This document shows positions 1-9,693 of a stretch of DNA of 64,000 nt, piece by piece (within the stretch, counting starts at the first letter, position 1; the number at the start of each line of letters is the position of its first letter). The notes under the pieces are model-generated. The model worked only from the letters and a program-made list of their open reading frames with translations, did not search any database and was not told where the DNA came from. A program made the translations under genes and the position numbers. The stretch covers positions 93,382 through 157,381 of the forward strand of contig JAHFST010000008.1 of assembly GCA_023265625.1 (NCBI GenBank), read 5' to 3'. Source of the DNA: Deltaproteobacteria bacterium (GTDB taxonomy: Bacteria; UBA10199; JACPAL01; JAHFST01).

Positions 1-81
1 GTTGGGGTCGACGCGGCATACGTCCGCGATAAGCTATCCGCGGTGGTCAAGGACGTGGATTTATCGAGATACATTTTATGA
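1..81 (+). CDS. hslU: ATP-dependent protease ATPase subunit HslU, C-terminal end (partial)
   Basis: Frame 1 from the window edge is open for 26 codons and ends in TGA at 79-81. Its last residues, DVDLSRYIL, match the conserved C-terminal tail of HslU (ClpY), which docks into the HslV peptidase and activates it (family knowledge). The gene begins outside the window. Its stop overlaps the argB start as ATGA, so the two are probably cotranscribed; hslV-hslU-argB order is known in Deltaproteobacteria. Only the tail is visible, so the call rests on that motif and on context. Confidence 0.8.
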   Translation, partial: VGVDAAYVRDKLSAVVKDVDLSRYIL

Positions 82-956
82 AAGAACTCATCGAAAAAGC
101 CTCCATCCTGATGGAGGCCCTGCCTTATATTCGCCGGTTTGCCGGCAAGACGGTGGTGATCAAGTATGGCGGCAATGCCATGGTGGATGAAAAACTCAAA
201 GAGAGTTTTGCGAAAGATGTGATCATGTTGGATTACATTGGTCTTAATCCCGTGGTGGTTCATGGCGGTGGCCCCCAGATCGGCCAAGTGTTAAAAAAGA
301 TGGGGATTGAATCCAAGTTCCACAATGGCATGAGGATCACCGACGAGGCCACCATGGACGTGGTCGAGATGGTCCTGGTGGGCGATATTAATAAAGAGAT
401 TGTCTCGTTGATCAATCGACATGGCGGCAAGGCTGTTGGCCTGTCCGGCAAAGATGGCGGCCTGATCAAGGCAAAAAAATTGCCGAAGGAAAAGGTCACC
501 TTTGATGAAAAAACGCCTGAGGTGATTGATCTGGGCAAGGTAGGTAATGTGTCATCCGTGGATCCGTCTATTCTGCTCACTTTGGATCAAGCTCGTTTCA
601 TCCCCGTGATTGCGCCGGTTGGGATCAGTGAAAAAGGTGAGACGCTTAATATTAATGCGGACTTGATGGCGGGCGCGTTGGCGGCCTCGCTGAAATCGGA
701 GAAACTGGTATTGTTGACGGACGTTGAAGGCGTCAAGGATCAAGACGGAAAGCTTATCTCTAACCTGACACGAATTGAGGCCAAGCGGCTCATCAAAGAA
801 GGGATCATCCATGGCGGGATGATTCCCAAAGTGGAATGTGCCTTGAAGGCCTTGGAACAGGGCGTCAAAAGTGCGCATATCGTTGATGGGCGGGTGCAAC
901 ACGCCGTTCTGCTTGAGATATTTACCGATACGGGAGTCGGGACCGTCATTAGTTGA
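78..956 (+). CDS. argB: Acetylglutamate kinase
   Basis: This 292-residue amino acid kinase phosphorylates N-acetylglutamate in the second step of arginine synthesis, in the cytoplasm. The phosphate-binding motif KYGGNAM is at residues 29-35 and the substrate glycine loop HGGGPQIG at 62-69; a late NINAD segment fits the family. An N-terminal helix precedes the kinase core (EALPYIRRF), as in arginine-inhibited hexameric enzymes, so feedback control by arginine is likely but inferred. The ATG overlaps the hslU stop (ATGA). Length is normal. Confidence 0.96.
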   Translation: MKELIEKASILMEALPYIRRFAGKTVVIKYGGNAMVDEKLKESFAKDVIMLDYIGLNPVVVHGGGPQIGQVLKKMGIESKFHNGMRITDEATMDVVEMVLVGDINKEIVSLINRHGGKAVGLSGKDGGLIKAKKLPKEKVTFDEKTPEVIDLGKVGNVSSVDPSILLTLDQARFIPVIAPVGISEKGETLNINADLMAGALAASLKSEKLVLLTDVEGVKDQDGKLISNLTRIEAKRLIKEGIIHGGMIPKVECALKALEQGVKSAHIVDGRVQHAVLLEIFTDTGVGTVIS

Positions 957-1002
957 TTTTACTTAGCTTGACGGGAGGGTGGTTTTTTAGGTATTTTAGA
1001 GC

Positions 1003-1602
1003 ATGTTGTCTAGTAACGTACTCGTCTTAAATCGTTCCTACATCCCGATCAATATCACCACCGTCAAGCGGGCCTTTATTCTTCTCTACCAAAATATGGC
1101 ACGGGCGGTGGATCATCAGTTTGCCACGTTTGATTTTAAGAGTTGGAGTGAGCTCTCGGCGGTGGCGCACGACGAGACGATTGGGTTGGTGGGTCGGGTG
1201 GTGCGGGTTCCGCGGGTCATCATGTTGACGGCGTATGATCGCATCCCCAAGCGGCATGTGCGGTTTTCCCGGCATAATATTTATTTGCGGGATCAAAATG
1301 TCTGTCAGTTCTGCGGGCACAAATATTCTCGGGCCGAGCTGAATCTCGATCATGTTATTCCACGATCCTTGGGAGGCAAGACAACCTGGGAAAATATTGT
1401 CACGAGTTGCATCCCTTGCAACCGTAGGAAGGGCGGGCATCTCCCGCAACGTGCTGGGATGAAACTGATTCGCGTCCCGGGCCGGCCGCATTGGACCCCG
1501 TTCATGGACTTTTCGCTGCGCGGCATTTGTCATGAGGCCTGGCGGCCGTTTTTCAATATGGTGGATTTTAGTTATTGGAATGTTGAATTGGACCAGGAAT
1601 GA
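1003..1602 (+). CDS. HNH endonuclease family protein
   Basis: This 199-residue protein carries a complete HNH zinc-finger nuclease core: CQFC at residues 101-104, the catalytic DH at 116-117, N131 and CIPC at 136-139. The first 90 residues form a conserved region found in stand-alone chromosomal HNH proteins; its role is unknown. A purine-rich GGGAGGGTGG stretch lies about 20 nt upstream of the ATG. The gene lies 46 nt after argB and 9 nt before the pseudouridine synthase. No intron, intein or phage context is visible, so a homing role is unlikely. Cellular target unknown. Confidence 0.85.
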   Translation: MLSSNVLVLNRSYIPINITTVKRAFILLYQNMARAVDHQFATFDFKSWSELSAVAHDETIGLVGRVVRVPRVIMLTAYDRIPKRHVRFSRHNIYLRDQNVCQFCGHKYSRAELNLDHVIPRSLGGKTTWENIVTSCIPCNRRKGGHLPQRAGMKLIRVPGRPHWTPFMDFSLRGICHEAWRPFFNMVDFSYWNVELDQE

Positions 1603-1611
1603 CGTTGGTGA

Positions 1612-2574
1612 ATGCATACCTTTAAAATCAGCCCCAAGGAACACAAGATTCGGCTCGATCACTATCTGACCGCCCGCTTTCCACAGTGGAGTCGTTCGCA
1701 TCTCAAGCGGCTCATTGATGATGGGTTTGTCTTGGTTAATGGGGCCCATCCCAAGGCTGGATATCCCCTGAAGGGAGGGGATGATCTACAAGTCTTGTCA
1801 CGTGCCCCGGAAATTCCCAAGGCCGTGGCGCAGGATATCCCTCTCAATATTTTATATGAGGACGATCACTTGCTGGTGCTCAATAAGCCCGCTGGTTTAG
1901 TGATGCACCCGGCGGCGGGCAATTGGCAAGGGACCTTGGTCAATGCCCTGTTGCATCATCTGGGAACCTTCACCTCTGGCGAGGCGTTACGCCCGGGGAT
2001 TGTGCATCGGCTCGATAAGGGGACTTCCGGGGTCGTCGTGGTGTCCAAGCGGGATCCCATTCATCAAAGCCTGTCGGGGCAATTTAAGCATCGCAAGGTC
2101 AAAAAAATCTATCATGCCTTGGTGTTCCGTTCCTTCCAATCCCTGGCGGGGGTCATGGAAAAGCCGATTGGTCGGGATCGAAAACACCGGTTGAAATTTT
2201 CCAGCCAAGCCAGTAAAATCAGAGAAGCAACCACTTACTTTAAGGTCATGAAAAATTTTCCTGATTTGGCCCTGTTGGAATTAACCCCGCACACCGGACG
2301 TACCCATCAACTCCGGGTCCATCTTTCCGAGGCCAAGCACCCGATTGTCGGGGATGATCTTTACGGGGCTCGGGGTTATCTCCCCACCATTCATGACGAG
2401 ACTGTCCGTGAACGGGCGGCGAACATGGCGCGTCCCGCCCTGCATGCCTATCAGCTCAGTTTTACGCATCCGGTGACCGCGGAGTTTTTGACCTTCCAGG
2501 CCCCCTGGCCGGATGATTTTCGCCAATTAGTTGTCCCACTATTTAAAGATGGAGAGATTCCTCTGACCCTATGA
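1612..2574 (+). CDS. RluA/RluD family pseudouridine synthase
   Basis: This 320-residue protein has an N-terminal S4 RNA-binding domain (about residues 10-75) and an RluA catalytic domain. The signature HRLDKGTSG starts at residue 132, so D135 should be the catalytic aspartate. RLD-type enzymes with an S4 domain usually modify 23S rRNA helix 69 (RluD) or related sites; the exact target cannot be read from sequence. Later motifs such as THQLRVHL also fit. The stop overlaps the next gene's start as ATGA, indicating translational coupling with the PgeF-like gene, a common pairing. Confidence 0.92.
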   Translation: MHTFKISPKEHKIRLDHYLTARFPQWSRSHLKRLIDDGFVLVNGAHPKAGYPLKGGDDLQVLSRAPEIPKAVAQDIPLNILYEDDHLLVLNKPAGLVMHPAAGNWQGTLVNALLHHLGTFTSGEALRPGIVHRLDKGTSGVVVVSKRDPIHQSLSGQFKHRKVKKIYHALVFRSFQSLAGVMEKPIGRDRKHRLKFSSQASKIREATTYFKVMKNFPDLALLELTPHTGRTHQLRVHLSEAKHPIVGDDLYGARGYLPTIHDETVRERAANMARPALHAYQLSFTHPVTAEFLTFQAPWPDDFRQLVVPLFKDGEIPLTL

Positions 2575-3227
2575 TCACTTCACCCTTGCTGACCCAATTT
2601 CCCGAAATTATGCATCGCTTTGGCGATAAAAACGACGAGGCCCCTTTGGAACCGTTGGTGAGTATGCACCAGGTGCATGGGGTTCATCTCCATTCCGTGC
2701 AAGACAGCAAAAGCCAGGAAGTGGAGGGATGTGATGCCCTGCTCTCAAGTTGCCGTGATGTTTCTTTGGCGGTGAAAACAGCCGACTGCGTCCCGTTGCT
2801 CTTTTTCGATCCCGTCAAAAAAACCGTGGCGGCGGTCCATGCCGGTTGGCGCGGGACCGTCAAAGGGATGGCGAATAAGACCGTGCAGATGATGAAACAA
2901 AAGGGGAGCCTCCCGGCGGATATCCGAGTCGCCATTGGCCCGTGCATCCGCGATTGTTGTTTTGAAGTTCACCATGATGTGGCCAACCCCTTGCAAAAGC
3001 AGATGCTCCGCTGGCGCGAAGTCCTGATCCCGCACGCGACAGACAAAAAGAAGTGGATCCTCGATTTACAAGAATGCAACCGCCTCCAACTCACGGAGGA
3101 GGGGATTATCCCGGAACACATTGACGTCATCCCCCTTTGCACCTCCTGCCGCGACGACCTGTTTCACTCGGTCCGACGGGATGGGGATAAGGCGGGGAGG
3201 ATGATGAGTTTTATTCGGTTGTTGTGA
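2571..3227 (+). CDS. pgeF: PgeF/YfiH family purine nucleoside phosphorylase (laccase-domain) protein
   Basis: The 218-residue product belongs to the YfiH/DUF152 family, once called polyphenol oxidase. Members cleave purine nucleosides, and E. coli PgeF hydrolyses mis-incorporated L-Ser-MurNAc. Seen here are SMHQVHG near the N-terminus, TADCVPLLFFD, the zinc/active-site motif HAGWRGTVKG, and CTSCRDD near the end. The protein is shorter than the usual 240-270 residues because the N-terminus is compact. The start overlaps the upstream pseudouridine synthase stop. Substrate in this organism is inferred from family. Confidence 0.88.
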   Translation: MITSPLLTQFPEIMHRFGDKNDEAPLEPLVSMHQVHGVHLHSVQDSKSQEVEGCDALLSSCRDVSLAVKTADCVPLLFFDPVKKTVAAVHAGWRGTVKGMANKTVQMMKQKGSLPADIRVAIGPCIRDCCFEVHHDVANPLQKQMLRWREVLIPHATDKKKWILDLQECNRLQLTEEGIIPEHIDVIPLCTSCRDDLFHSVRRDGDKAGRMMSFIRLL

Positions 3228-3305
3228 CAAGTGCCCCCTTTCTTTTTTAGGGGTATTTCGATATATTGTCTTTTACAGAAGGGTGGAGTATGGAACGCAT
3301 GAAAT

Positions 3306-3554
3306 ATGCTGAAAACTACCCGGTATTTCAAATTTATGAAAGTGCGCTCCGATAGGGTTGGTATTAAGGAAGAATGGATTGCTGATGTTATGAGTAATCC
3401 TGTAAAAAAGGAAATTCAGCCGGATGGCAGAATCAGGCTTTGGGCGAAAATAAAGGAAGCGGGGGACAAATACCTACGGGTTATTTTGTTGGATGATAAT
3501 GAGACAGTACACAACGTTTTTTTTGATCGTACGTTCAAGGAGATTGATTCATGA
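3306..3554 (+). CDS. Small DUF4258/BrnT-like putative toxin, probably frameshifted at its 5' end
   Basis: The 82-residue reading frame has a core typical of small DUF4258-like proteins: VGIKEEWIADVMSNP, a charged strand with RIRLWAKI, YLRVILLDDNETVHNVFFDR. It overlaps the next gene by ATGA, a two-gene layout often seen for toxin-antitoxin-like pairs. The annotated ATG at 3306 lies 17 nt from the nearest Shine-Dalgarno-like GGAG (3285-3288). A second ATG at 3299, in the other frame, is better spaced and encodes a plausible N-terminus that ends at TAG 3353. A one-base frameshift near 3341-3352 would join the two. Function is inferred from family only. Confidence 0.6.
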   Translation: MLKTTRYFKFMKVRSDRVGIKEEWIADVMSNPVKKEIQPDGRIRLWAKIKEAGDKYLRVILLDDNETVHNVFFDRTFKEIDS

Positions 3555-3772
3555 AATTAAAATATTTTCCTGATACAGATACACTGCACGTTATTCTGAC
3601 GAATAATACTGTTGTTGAAACCAGGGATTTGAATGAGAATATTCTTATTGATTTAGATCATGAGGGTAAGGTTGTAAGTATGACCATCGAACATGCTCAG
3701 CAACAGAATGATAGTCTCGATGTTTCCTATCAGACAGTTTCTACCTCGTCAGCCGGGCACCATTTTTCTTAA
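3551..3772 (+). CDS. DUF2283 family small protein
   Basis: The 73-residue product begins with MKLKYFPDTDTLHVIL, the typical opening of DUF2283 proteins (a short beta-rich fold starting with a tyrosine/aspartate strand pair). The middle, NENILIDLDHEGKVVSMTIEHA, also fits. These proteins are frequently encoded directly after a DUF4258 gene, as here with an ATGA overlap, and are suspected partners or antitoxins; no activity is established. The pair sits alone between the pgeF and mutS genes, suggesting a small acquired module. Confidence 0.8.
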   Translation: MKLKYFPDTDTLHVILTNNTVVETRDLNENILIDLDHEGKVVSMTIEHAQQQNDSLDVSYQTVSTSSAGHHFS

Positions 3773-3837
3773 CTCGATGAGTTATATTAAAATCGTCTGA
3801 TCTTTACTTTCCTACTACCCTTTGCTAGTTCGAATCC

Positions 3838-6264
3838 ATGTCCGAAGATTCCACAGCCTCTCTCACCCCCATGGTTCGGCAATACCTTGAGATCAAAGAA
3901 AAAAATCGCGACTCCATTCTTTTTTATCGTATTGGGGATTTTTATGAGATGTTTTTTGAGGATGCGGTGGTGGCCTCAAAAGCCTTGAATATTACGCTCA
4001 CCTCTCGGAATAAAAATGACCCCAATCCCGTTCCGCTGTGCGGGATTCCGCATCATTCGGTGCAGCCCTATATCGCAAAATTGGTCGCCAAGGGGTACCG
4101 GGTGGCCATCTGTGATCAAGTCGAGGATCCCAAGACGGCCAAGGGGGTGGTCAAGCGGGAGGTGACGCGCGTGGTGACCCCCGGGTTGGTGACGGACGAG
4201 GCCAGCCTTTCGAAAAATCCCAATTACTTGGCCGTCGTGGTGCCCGGGAAAAAAACGTGGGGACTGGCCTTTTTGGAGATTACCACCGGAGAGTTTAAGC
4301 TGATTGAGTTGCCGGAGTTGGAGTTGCTCGAGGAGTTGAGTCGCCTGCAGCCCCGTGAGTTGATTGTGCCGGAGAGTGCCAAAGGGAGCATCGTTGGTGA
4401 GATGGTCATGACGACCTTGCCGGATTGGATCTTTGAACCCACGAATACCCGGCGCTGGTTGCTCGAGCAGTTTCAAGTGTCAACCCTCACCGGTTTTGAT
4501 GTGGAAGAGTGCGAACAGGGGATGTGCGCCGCCGGGGCGGTTCTGTACTATGTTCGGGAGACGCAAAAAGTGGGTCGACTCCCTCATGTGGTGGCGTTGA
4601 AGCGTTATGAACGCCATGGTCATATGATTCTCGGGGCTGAAACCAGCCGGCATCTTGATTTAGCGGGTCTCCTGCAAACCCTCGATCGCACCGAGACCGC
4701 GATGGGGTTGCGCAAGCTGCGTCAATGGTTGCATTTTCCCCTGCTTCTGAAGCCGTTGATTGAAGAACGCCATGAGGCCATTGAGGCGTGGTTGCAACAA
4801 GCCGAGCGGCGCCAGAAGATACGGGAACAACTCAAGGCCATTCAGGATTTAGAGCGACTCAGCAGCCGGCTCTCCCTCAAGACCGCCAATGCCCGCGATT
4901 TGGTGGCCCTGGCCCAGTCTTTGGAGCCCCTAGAACCTATGGGACTTGATATCCAAACGGTCCCAGGCGCGCTCGTTTCACAGTTGGCCAAGGAGTGGAA
5001 TGCCTTAAGCATAGTACGCCATCGCATTGCCGCTGTCTTGAACGACGATCCTCCGCCCTCGATTCGCGAGGGGGGCATGATCCGCGACGGGGTGCATCCC
5101 GAATTGGATGAGTTACGCCATATCCGTTCTAATTCTAAGGGATGCCTAGCGGCAATCGAGGAACGAGAACGAAAGCGGACCGGGATCAATTCTCTCAAGA
5201 TAAAATTTAATCAAGTATTTGGTTATTTTTTGGAAGTGACCACGTCGCAATTGGAAAAAGTGCCGGATGATTTTATCCGCAAGCAGACCTTGAGCAATGC
5301 CGAACGTTACATCACCCCGGAGTTAAAAAGCTTGGAGGACAAGGTGCTGGGGGCCGAAGAACGGCTCAAGGCCTTGGAGTACGAACTCTTTACCGCCCTG
5401 CGAGATGAGATGGCCTTGGCGGTCCCCGAGATACAGGCGCAGGCGGAACGCTTGGCTGTGTTGGATGCCTTGATTTCCTTGGCCGAAGTGGCGGAGGCCC
5501 ACCGGTATGTCCGGCCAGTCATCTTGGAGACAAATAGTTTGTCCATTCAGGGAGGCCGGCATCCCATGGTGGAGCAGGGCCTAGCGGCCGGCTCCTTTGT
5601 GCCCAACGACCTGGAGTTGGATGGTTCTGAACAGAAAATTTTGCTGATCACCGGTCCTAACATGGCCGGCAAATCGACCATCATGCGCCAAACGGGCCTG
5701 ATTGTCCTGATGGCGCAGATGGGAAGCTTCGTGCCCGCCAGATCCGCCTCGATTGGCTTGGTGGACCGGATCTTCACGCGCGTGGGTGCGGATGATCGGC
5801 TCGCCCGGGGTGAGAGCACTTTTATGGTCGAGATGAGTGAGACCGCGAGGATTTTGCATTATGCCACGAATCGCAGCCTGATTATATTGGACGAGATTGG
5901 GCGGGGCACCTCTACCTTTGACGGTATTTCCATCGCCTGGTCGGTGGCGGAATATATTTACGATCAGATCGGGGCGCGCACCCTCTTTGCCACTCATTAT
6001 CATGAGCTGGCGGCCTTGTCGGTGGCGCGGCCCGGGATTCACAACGTGAATGTGTCGGTCAAGGATGAGGGCGGAGCGATTACCTTTTTGTATCGCCTGG
6101 CACCCGGGAGCGCCAGTCACAGCTATGGGATCCATGTCGCCCAGCTTGCAGGTTTGCCTGCGATGGTCATTTTACGCGCCCAACAATTGTTGAAAACACT
6201 GGAGAAGAGAAAAAAGTCAGTGTCAGGAGAGTCAGATAATGAGTCGCAAGGGACGCTTTTTTAG
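3838..6264 (+). CDS. mutS: DNA mismatch repair protein MutS
   Basis: This 808-residue ATPase recognises base mismatches and small loops and recruits MutL. The mismatch-reading motif GDFYEMFFEDA lies near residues 33-43, with the Phe that stacks on the mispair. Connector, lever and clamp regions follow. The C-terminal ABC-type ATPase has Walker A GPNMAGKST from residue 606, Walker B LIILDEIGRGTSTFDG and the ATHYHEL switch. The length is slightly under E. coli MutS (853). The reading frame runs 26 nt into the amidase gene, so the two are likely coupled. Confidence 0.98.
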   Translation: MSEDSTASLTPMVRQYLEIKEKNRDSILFYRIGDFYEMFFEDAVVASKALNITLTSRNKNDPNPVPLCGIPHHSVQPYIAKLVAKGYRVAICDQVEDPKTAKGVVKREVTRVVTPGLVTDEASLSKNPNYLAVVVPGKKTWGLAFLEITTGEFKLIELPELELLEELSRLQPRELIVPESAKGSIVGEMVMTTLPDWIFEPTNTRRWLLEQFQVSTLTGFDVEECEQGMCAAGAVLYYVRETQKVGRLPHVVALKRYERHGHMILGAETSRHLDLAGLLQTLDRTETAMGLRKLRQWLHFPLLLKPLIEERHEAIEAWLQQAERRQKIREQLKAIQDLERLSSRLSLKTANARDLVALAQSLEPLEPMGLDIQTVPGALVSQLAKEWNALSIVRHRIAAVLNDDPPPSIREGGMIRDGVHPELDELRHIRSNSKGCLAAIEERERKRTGINSLKIKFNQVFGYFLEVTTSQLEKVPDDFIRKQTLSNAERYITPELKSLEDKVLGAEERLKALEYELFTALRDEMALAVPEIQAQAERLAVLDALISLAEVAEAHRYVRPVILETNSLSIQGGRHPMVEQGLAAGSFVPNDLELDGSEQKILLITGPNMAGKSTIMRQTGLIVLMAQMGSFVPARSASIGLVDRIFTRVGADDRLARGESTFMVEMSETARILHYATNRSLIILDEIGRGTSTFDGISIAWSVAEYIYDQIGARTLFATHYHELAALSVARPGIHNVNVSVKDEGGAITFLYRLAPGSASHSYGIHVAQLAGLPAMVILRAQQLLKTLEKRKKSVSGESDNESQGTLF

Positions 6265-7015
6265 CAGCCTAGTTATTTTTTTATCAGCACTCACTACCGT
6301 TCAAGCGCAAGAGGCTTCAGGCCCTGCGACCGATGCGAAGGTCATCATTATTGATCCGGGGCATGGCGGCAAGGATCCCGGTACCCTCACCAAACGCACC
6401 AAGGAAAAAGACATCACCCTAGCCATGGCCAAAAGATTGGGGAGTGCCATCCAACAACGTATTCCGAGCAAAATTCTTTATACGCGCACCAAGGATCAAT
6501 TCATTTCCCTCGCCGAGCGCAACCGGATCGCGAATCGCAATTCATGCGATTTTTTTGTCTCGGTCCATGTGAATTCCTCCCCAAGTAAGGAAGCCAAAGG
6601 GTTGGAAGTCTATTACCTCAACAATGCGACGGACCGGGCGGCCTCCAAGTTGGCGGCCCGTGAGAATCAGGGGGCCCCCAAAGCGATGAAGGATGTGCAG
6701 GCCATTTTGTCTGGTTTGTTACAAAATGATGTGACGGATGATTCCGCCCAGGCGGCCGGTTATGTGCGTAAAAGTTTGGTGCAGCAGGTTGGAAAGGTTT
6801 TTTCGGTGGCGCCGATCCGGGTCAAGACGGCGCTTTTTTATGTCTTAGTGGGGGCAAAATGTCCTAGTCTCTTGGTGGAAACCGGGTTTATTACTAACCC
6901 CAAGGAAGAACAACGGCTGCGCTCAACGAGCTATCAAAAGGCCTTAGCCCAAGCGGTTGCCAACGGCATGAAGGCCTATTTTGACAGTTTGGCACACCCC
7001 CGGAGTGATTTATGA
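6239..7015 (+). CDS. N-acetylmuramoyl-L-alanine amidase (Amidase_3, AmiC type), exported
   Basis: The 258-residue protein starts with a signal peptide (basic start, hydrophobic LVIFLSALTTVQA, cleavage near residues 23-24). The mature part is a zinc amidase that cuts the bond between MurNAc and the stem peptide in the periplasm. Seen are IIIDPGHGGKDPG with the zinc His, VSVHVNSSPS with the second His, and LLVETGFITN with the catalytic Glu. No AMIN targeting domain is present, so it is a minimal amidase. It overlaps mutS by 26 nt and glnD by 4 nt (ATGA). Confidence 0.93.
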   Translation: MSRKGRFFSSLVIFLSALTTVQAQEASGPATDAKVIIIDPGHGGKDPGTLTKRTKEKDITLAMAKRLGSAIQQRIPSKILYTRTKDQFISLAERNRIANRNSCDFFVSVHVNSSPSKEAKGLEVYYLNNATDRAASKLAARENQGAPKAMKDVQAILSGLLQNDVTDDSAQAAGYVRKSLVQQVGKVFSVAPIRVKTALFYVLVGAKCPSLLVETGFITNPKEEQRLRSTSYQKALAQAVANGMKAYFDSLAHPRSDL

Positions 7016-9693
7016 CAGAGCACCAGAATCCCAATGTTTGGCAGTTACCCCCATTGGTTCTAGAGGCAAGCGACATTACCACGGCCGTCAAGAGTTACGT
7101 CCAAGAGATACAACAACATTGTGGAGAACTGGGTCTATCGGATGCCCATCCTTCCGAGGTCATTTTATTTCGGACCGCCGCCATGGATTACTTGATGACC
7201 CAGCTCTATGCCCATGCCGACAAAATCTCACGTGAACAGGAAGGAAGACATGTCAATTGCTGCCTGGTGAGTCAGGGGGGGTACGGCCGGCGTGAGCTTT
7301 GTCTCTACTCCGATCTTGACCTGCTCTTTTTATATGAAGGCAAGGCTCATGGTTTCATCAAAGTGTTGACGGAAACGATCTTGCGCCCCCTGTGGGATTC
7401 GGGATTGGAAATCGGTTTTGCCACGCGGACGGTGCGCGACTGCCGCCAAATGATGGAAGACGACCTGACTATTTTTACGTCACTGCTCGATGCCAGATGG
7501 CTGGCCGGTTCCGAGTCCCTGTTTGATGAATTTTGCAAAATGTACCAGCGGTATGTGGTTTCGGAAAAAAACCAGCAGAAATTCGTTAAATTGAAGATGG
7601 AGGAAAACAACGAACGGGAGCGGCGCTATGCAGACCCTGTTTATTTGTTAGAACCCCAAATCAAAGAGGGAAAAGGTGGATTACGCGATTATCATACCCT
7701 GCATTGGTTGTCGCGCATGAGTCACGGGGTGCAGCACCCAAAAGATCTGGTGCGCAAGGGCGTGCTCCGCGATGTGGAGTTTGAGGAATTATGGGAGGGA
7801 ATTAACTTTCTTTGGCGCATTCGCAACGAGTTGCACCGCTTCTCGGAACGCAAGAACGACTGGTTGACCTTTGAATATCAGGACCGAATCGCCCAGCGGC
7901 TGGGTTTTCATAATACCGATCACTTCCTCGGCGTGGAACTTTTCATGCAAAAGTATCATCAGCACACGGCCAGTATTGATCAAATTTGCGGCGTGATCAT
8001 CCGGCAGATCTCACCCATTCGGCCTAAATTGTTTCCTCCGCCGCAACCTGTGGATTACGACGCAAATGCCATGGTGGTTGGGACTAAATTGACCATCAAG
8101 AATTCCGATGTTTTTGAAAAAAATCCCCTGTATCTCTTGCAGATCTTCGAGAGCGAACGGCGGTCCGGATTGGAGCTGGATCACTTTACCTTGGATAAGA
8201 TTCGGGAAAATCTGCATCGGATTGATGATTCGTTTCGTTCTGACCCAGCCAGCGGCGCCCTGTTTCGAAAAATCTTATCGGAACCCAAAGGATTGAACCC
8301 ACTGCTCACTCACATGCATGAAACACGGGTCCTGGGGACTTTTTTACCGGAATTCGCCAAACTCTTGTTTCGAGTCCAGCATGACATTTATCATGTTTAT
8401 ACGGTGGATATCCATTCCCTCTATGCGGTGGGGGAAATGGAGCGGTTGGCCGTCGGAGAGGCGACAAAGCAGTATCCGACGCCATCCCTGGCTATCAAGG
8501 ATGTTCGTGATTTTAGCGTGTTGTCCTTTGCCATTCTCTATCACGATATTGGCAAGGGGGAGGGGAGCGGGCATGTTGTGAAAGGGGCCCCACTGATTCG
8601 CCGAGCCGCTGAGCGCTTGGGCTATAGCCGCGAAGAGGTCGAGTTGCTGGAGTTTCTAGAACTCAGCCATCTCATCATGACCCATTTGGCCTTTCGCCGC
8701 GACCTGGAGGAACAAAATTTGGCCATTCAGTTTGCCCGTTCCATGCAGACAACGGAGCGTTTGACACTGCTTTATTTACTGACATTTTGTGACGTCAAAG
8801 GGGTCAGCCCCGAGGCGATGACGGATTGGAAGGCCTCCCTGCTGGAGTATTTATACCTAAGAACCCGAGAGGTCTTATTGAAGGGGGCCTTTGCGCCGGA
8901 GCGGGCCTCGACCTTAATTCCGCTGATTAAGACGGAGGTTTTGCAACTTACGGGTTCTGAGGTGGAACGGGAGAAATGCGAGGTGTTTCTCAATATGATG
9001 GCGGCCCGTTATTTATTATCGACCCCGCCCCATGTGATCTATCGTCACCTCCAACTCTGGAAAAAATTTGAGCAGGATCCCATCGCCATTGAACGGCGAT
9101 TCCTGGAAAAAGAGCGACTGACGGAATTGACGCTCTTGACCTTAAACCATCCAGCCCTGTTTTCTAAGGTCACTTGCGTCTTGGCCGCCCACCGGATCAA
9201 TATCTTGAATGCGGAAATTGCCATATCCAGCGCCGGTCACGCCTTGCTGACGTTTTCAGTGACCGATGCCGAGGGGAAGCCTATGGATGATGAACCTCGT
9301 TGGGTGCGGTTTGATCAAGATCTGCGAGAAATTTTGCAGGGGAAAATCCCCCTGCGTCGATTTGTGGAGGAGAATTTCGCCCCGAGTTTTTTGCAAAAGA
9401 AAGTGGCGCGCCGCCTGCCCGCGAGGATTGAGGTCGACAACGATGTTTCGGCTTATTACACGGTCATTGATATCTATGCCCATGATCGTGTTGGGCTCCT
9501 TTATCAAATCACCTCGACACTGGAGGCCTTGGGGCTCTATGTGGATGTTTCCAAAATTTCCACGAAGGTCGATCAAATTTCCGACGTGTTTTATGTCCGG
9601 GATATCTTTGGCCATAAGATCACCTCCAAGGAAAAGCTGGCCCATATTTCCCAAACCTTGATGAAGTCGATTGATGAGGGGGAGGGGGTATGA
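7012..9693 (+). CDS. glnD: Bifunctional [protein-PII] uridylyltransferase/uridylyl-removing enzyme
   Basis: The 893-residue product is the glutamine sensor that uridylylates PII proteins under nitrogen limitation and removes UMP when glutamine is high. It shows the four-domain order of the family: nucleotidyltransferase with GGYGRRELCLYSDLDLLF near residues 88-105, a PII-uridylyltransferase linker, an HD phosphohydrolase domain with LYHDIGKG around residue 510, and two C-terminal ACT domains (about 705-780 and 815-890) for glutamine binding. The length is typical. It overlaps its neighbours on both sides by 4 nt. No PII gene lies in the window. Confidence 0.97.
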   Translation: MTEHQNPNVWQLPPLVLEASDITTAVKSYVQEIQQHCGELGLSDAHPSEVILFRTAAMDYLMTQLYAHADKISREQEGRHVNCCLVSQGGYGRRELCLYSDLDLLFLYEGKAHGFIKVLTETILRPLWDSGLEIGFATRTVRDCRQMMEDDLTIFTSLLDARWLAGSESLFDEFCKMYQRYVVSEKNQQKFVKLKMEENNERERRYADPVYLLEPQIKEGKGGLRDYHTLHWLSRMSHGVQHPKDLVRKGVLRDVEFEELWEGINFLWRIRNELHRFSERKNDWLTFEYQDRIAQRLGFHNTDHFLGVELFMQKYHQHTASIDQICGVIIRQISPIRPKLFPPPQPVDYDANAMVVGTKLTIKNSDVFEKNPLYLLQIFESERRSGLELDHFTLDKIRENLHRIDDSFRSDPASGALFRKILSEPKGLNPLLTHMHETRVLGTFLPEFAKLLFRVQHDIYHVYTVDIHSLYAVGEMERLAVGEATKQYPTPSLAIKDVRDFSVLSFAILYHDIGKGEGSGHVVKGAPLIRRAAERLGYSREEVELLEFLELSHLIMTHLAFRRDLEEQNLAIQFARSMQTTERLTLLYLLTFCDVKGVSPEAMTDWKASLLEYLYLRTREVLLKGAFAPERASTLIPLIKTEVLQLTGSEVEREKCEVFLNMMAARYLLSTPPHVIYRHLQLWKKFEQDPIAIERRFLEKERLTELTLLTLNHPALFSKVTCVLAAHRINILNAEIAISSAGHALLTFSVTDAEGKPMDDEPRWVRFDQDLREILQGKIPLRRFVEENFAPSFLQKKVARRLPARIEVDNDVSAYYTVIDIYAHDRVGLLYQITSTLEALGLYVDVSKISTKVDQISDVFYVRDIFGHKITSKEKLAHISQTLMKSIDEGEGV

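Noticed and set aside
1003..1602. HNH protein as a homing endonuclease, intron or intein remnant
   Set aside because: It is a stand-alone gene with no intron or intein features, and neighbouring genes are intact.
3233..3252. CCCCT/AGGGG hairpin after pgeF as a terminator
   Set aside because: The T-rich stretch falls in the loop rather than after the stem, so it does not have the form of an intrinsic terminator.
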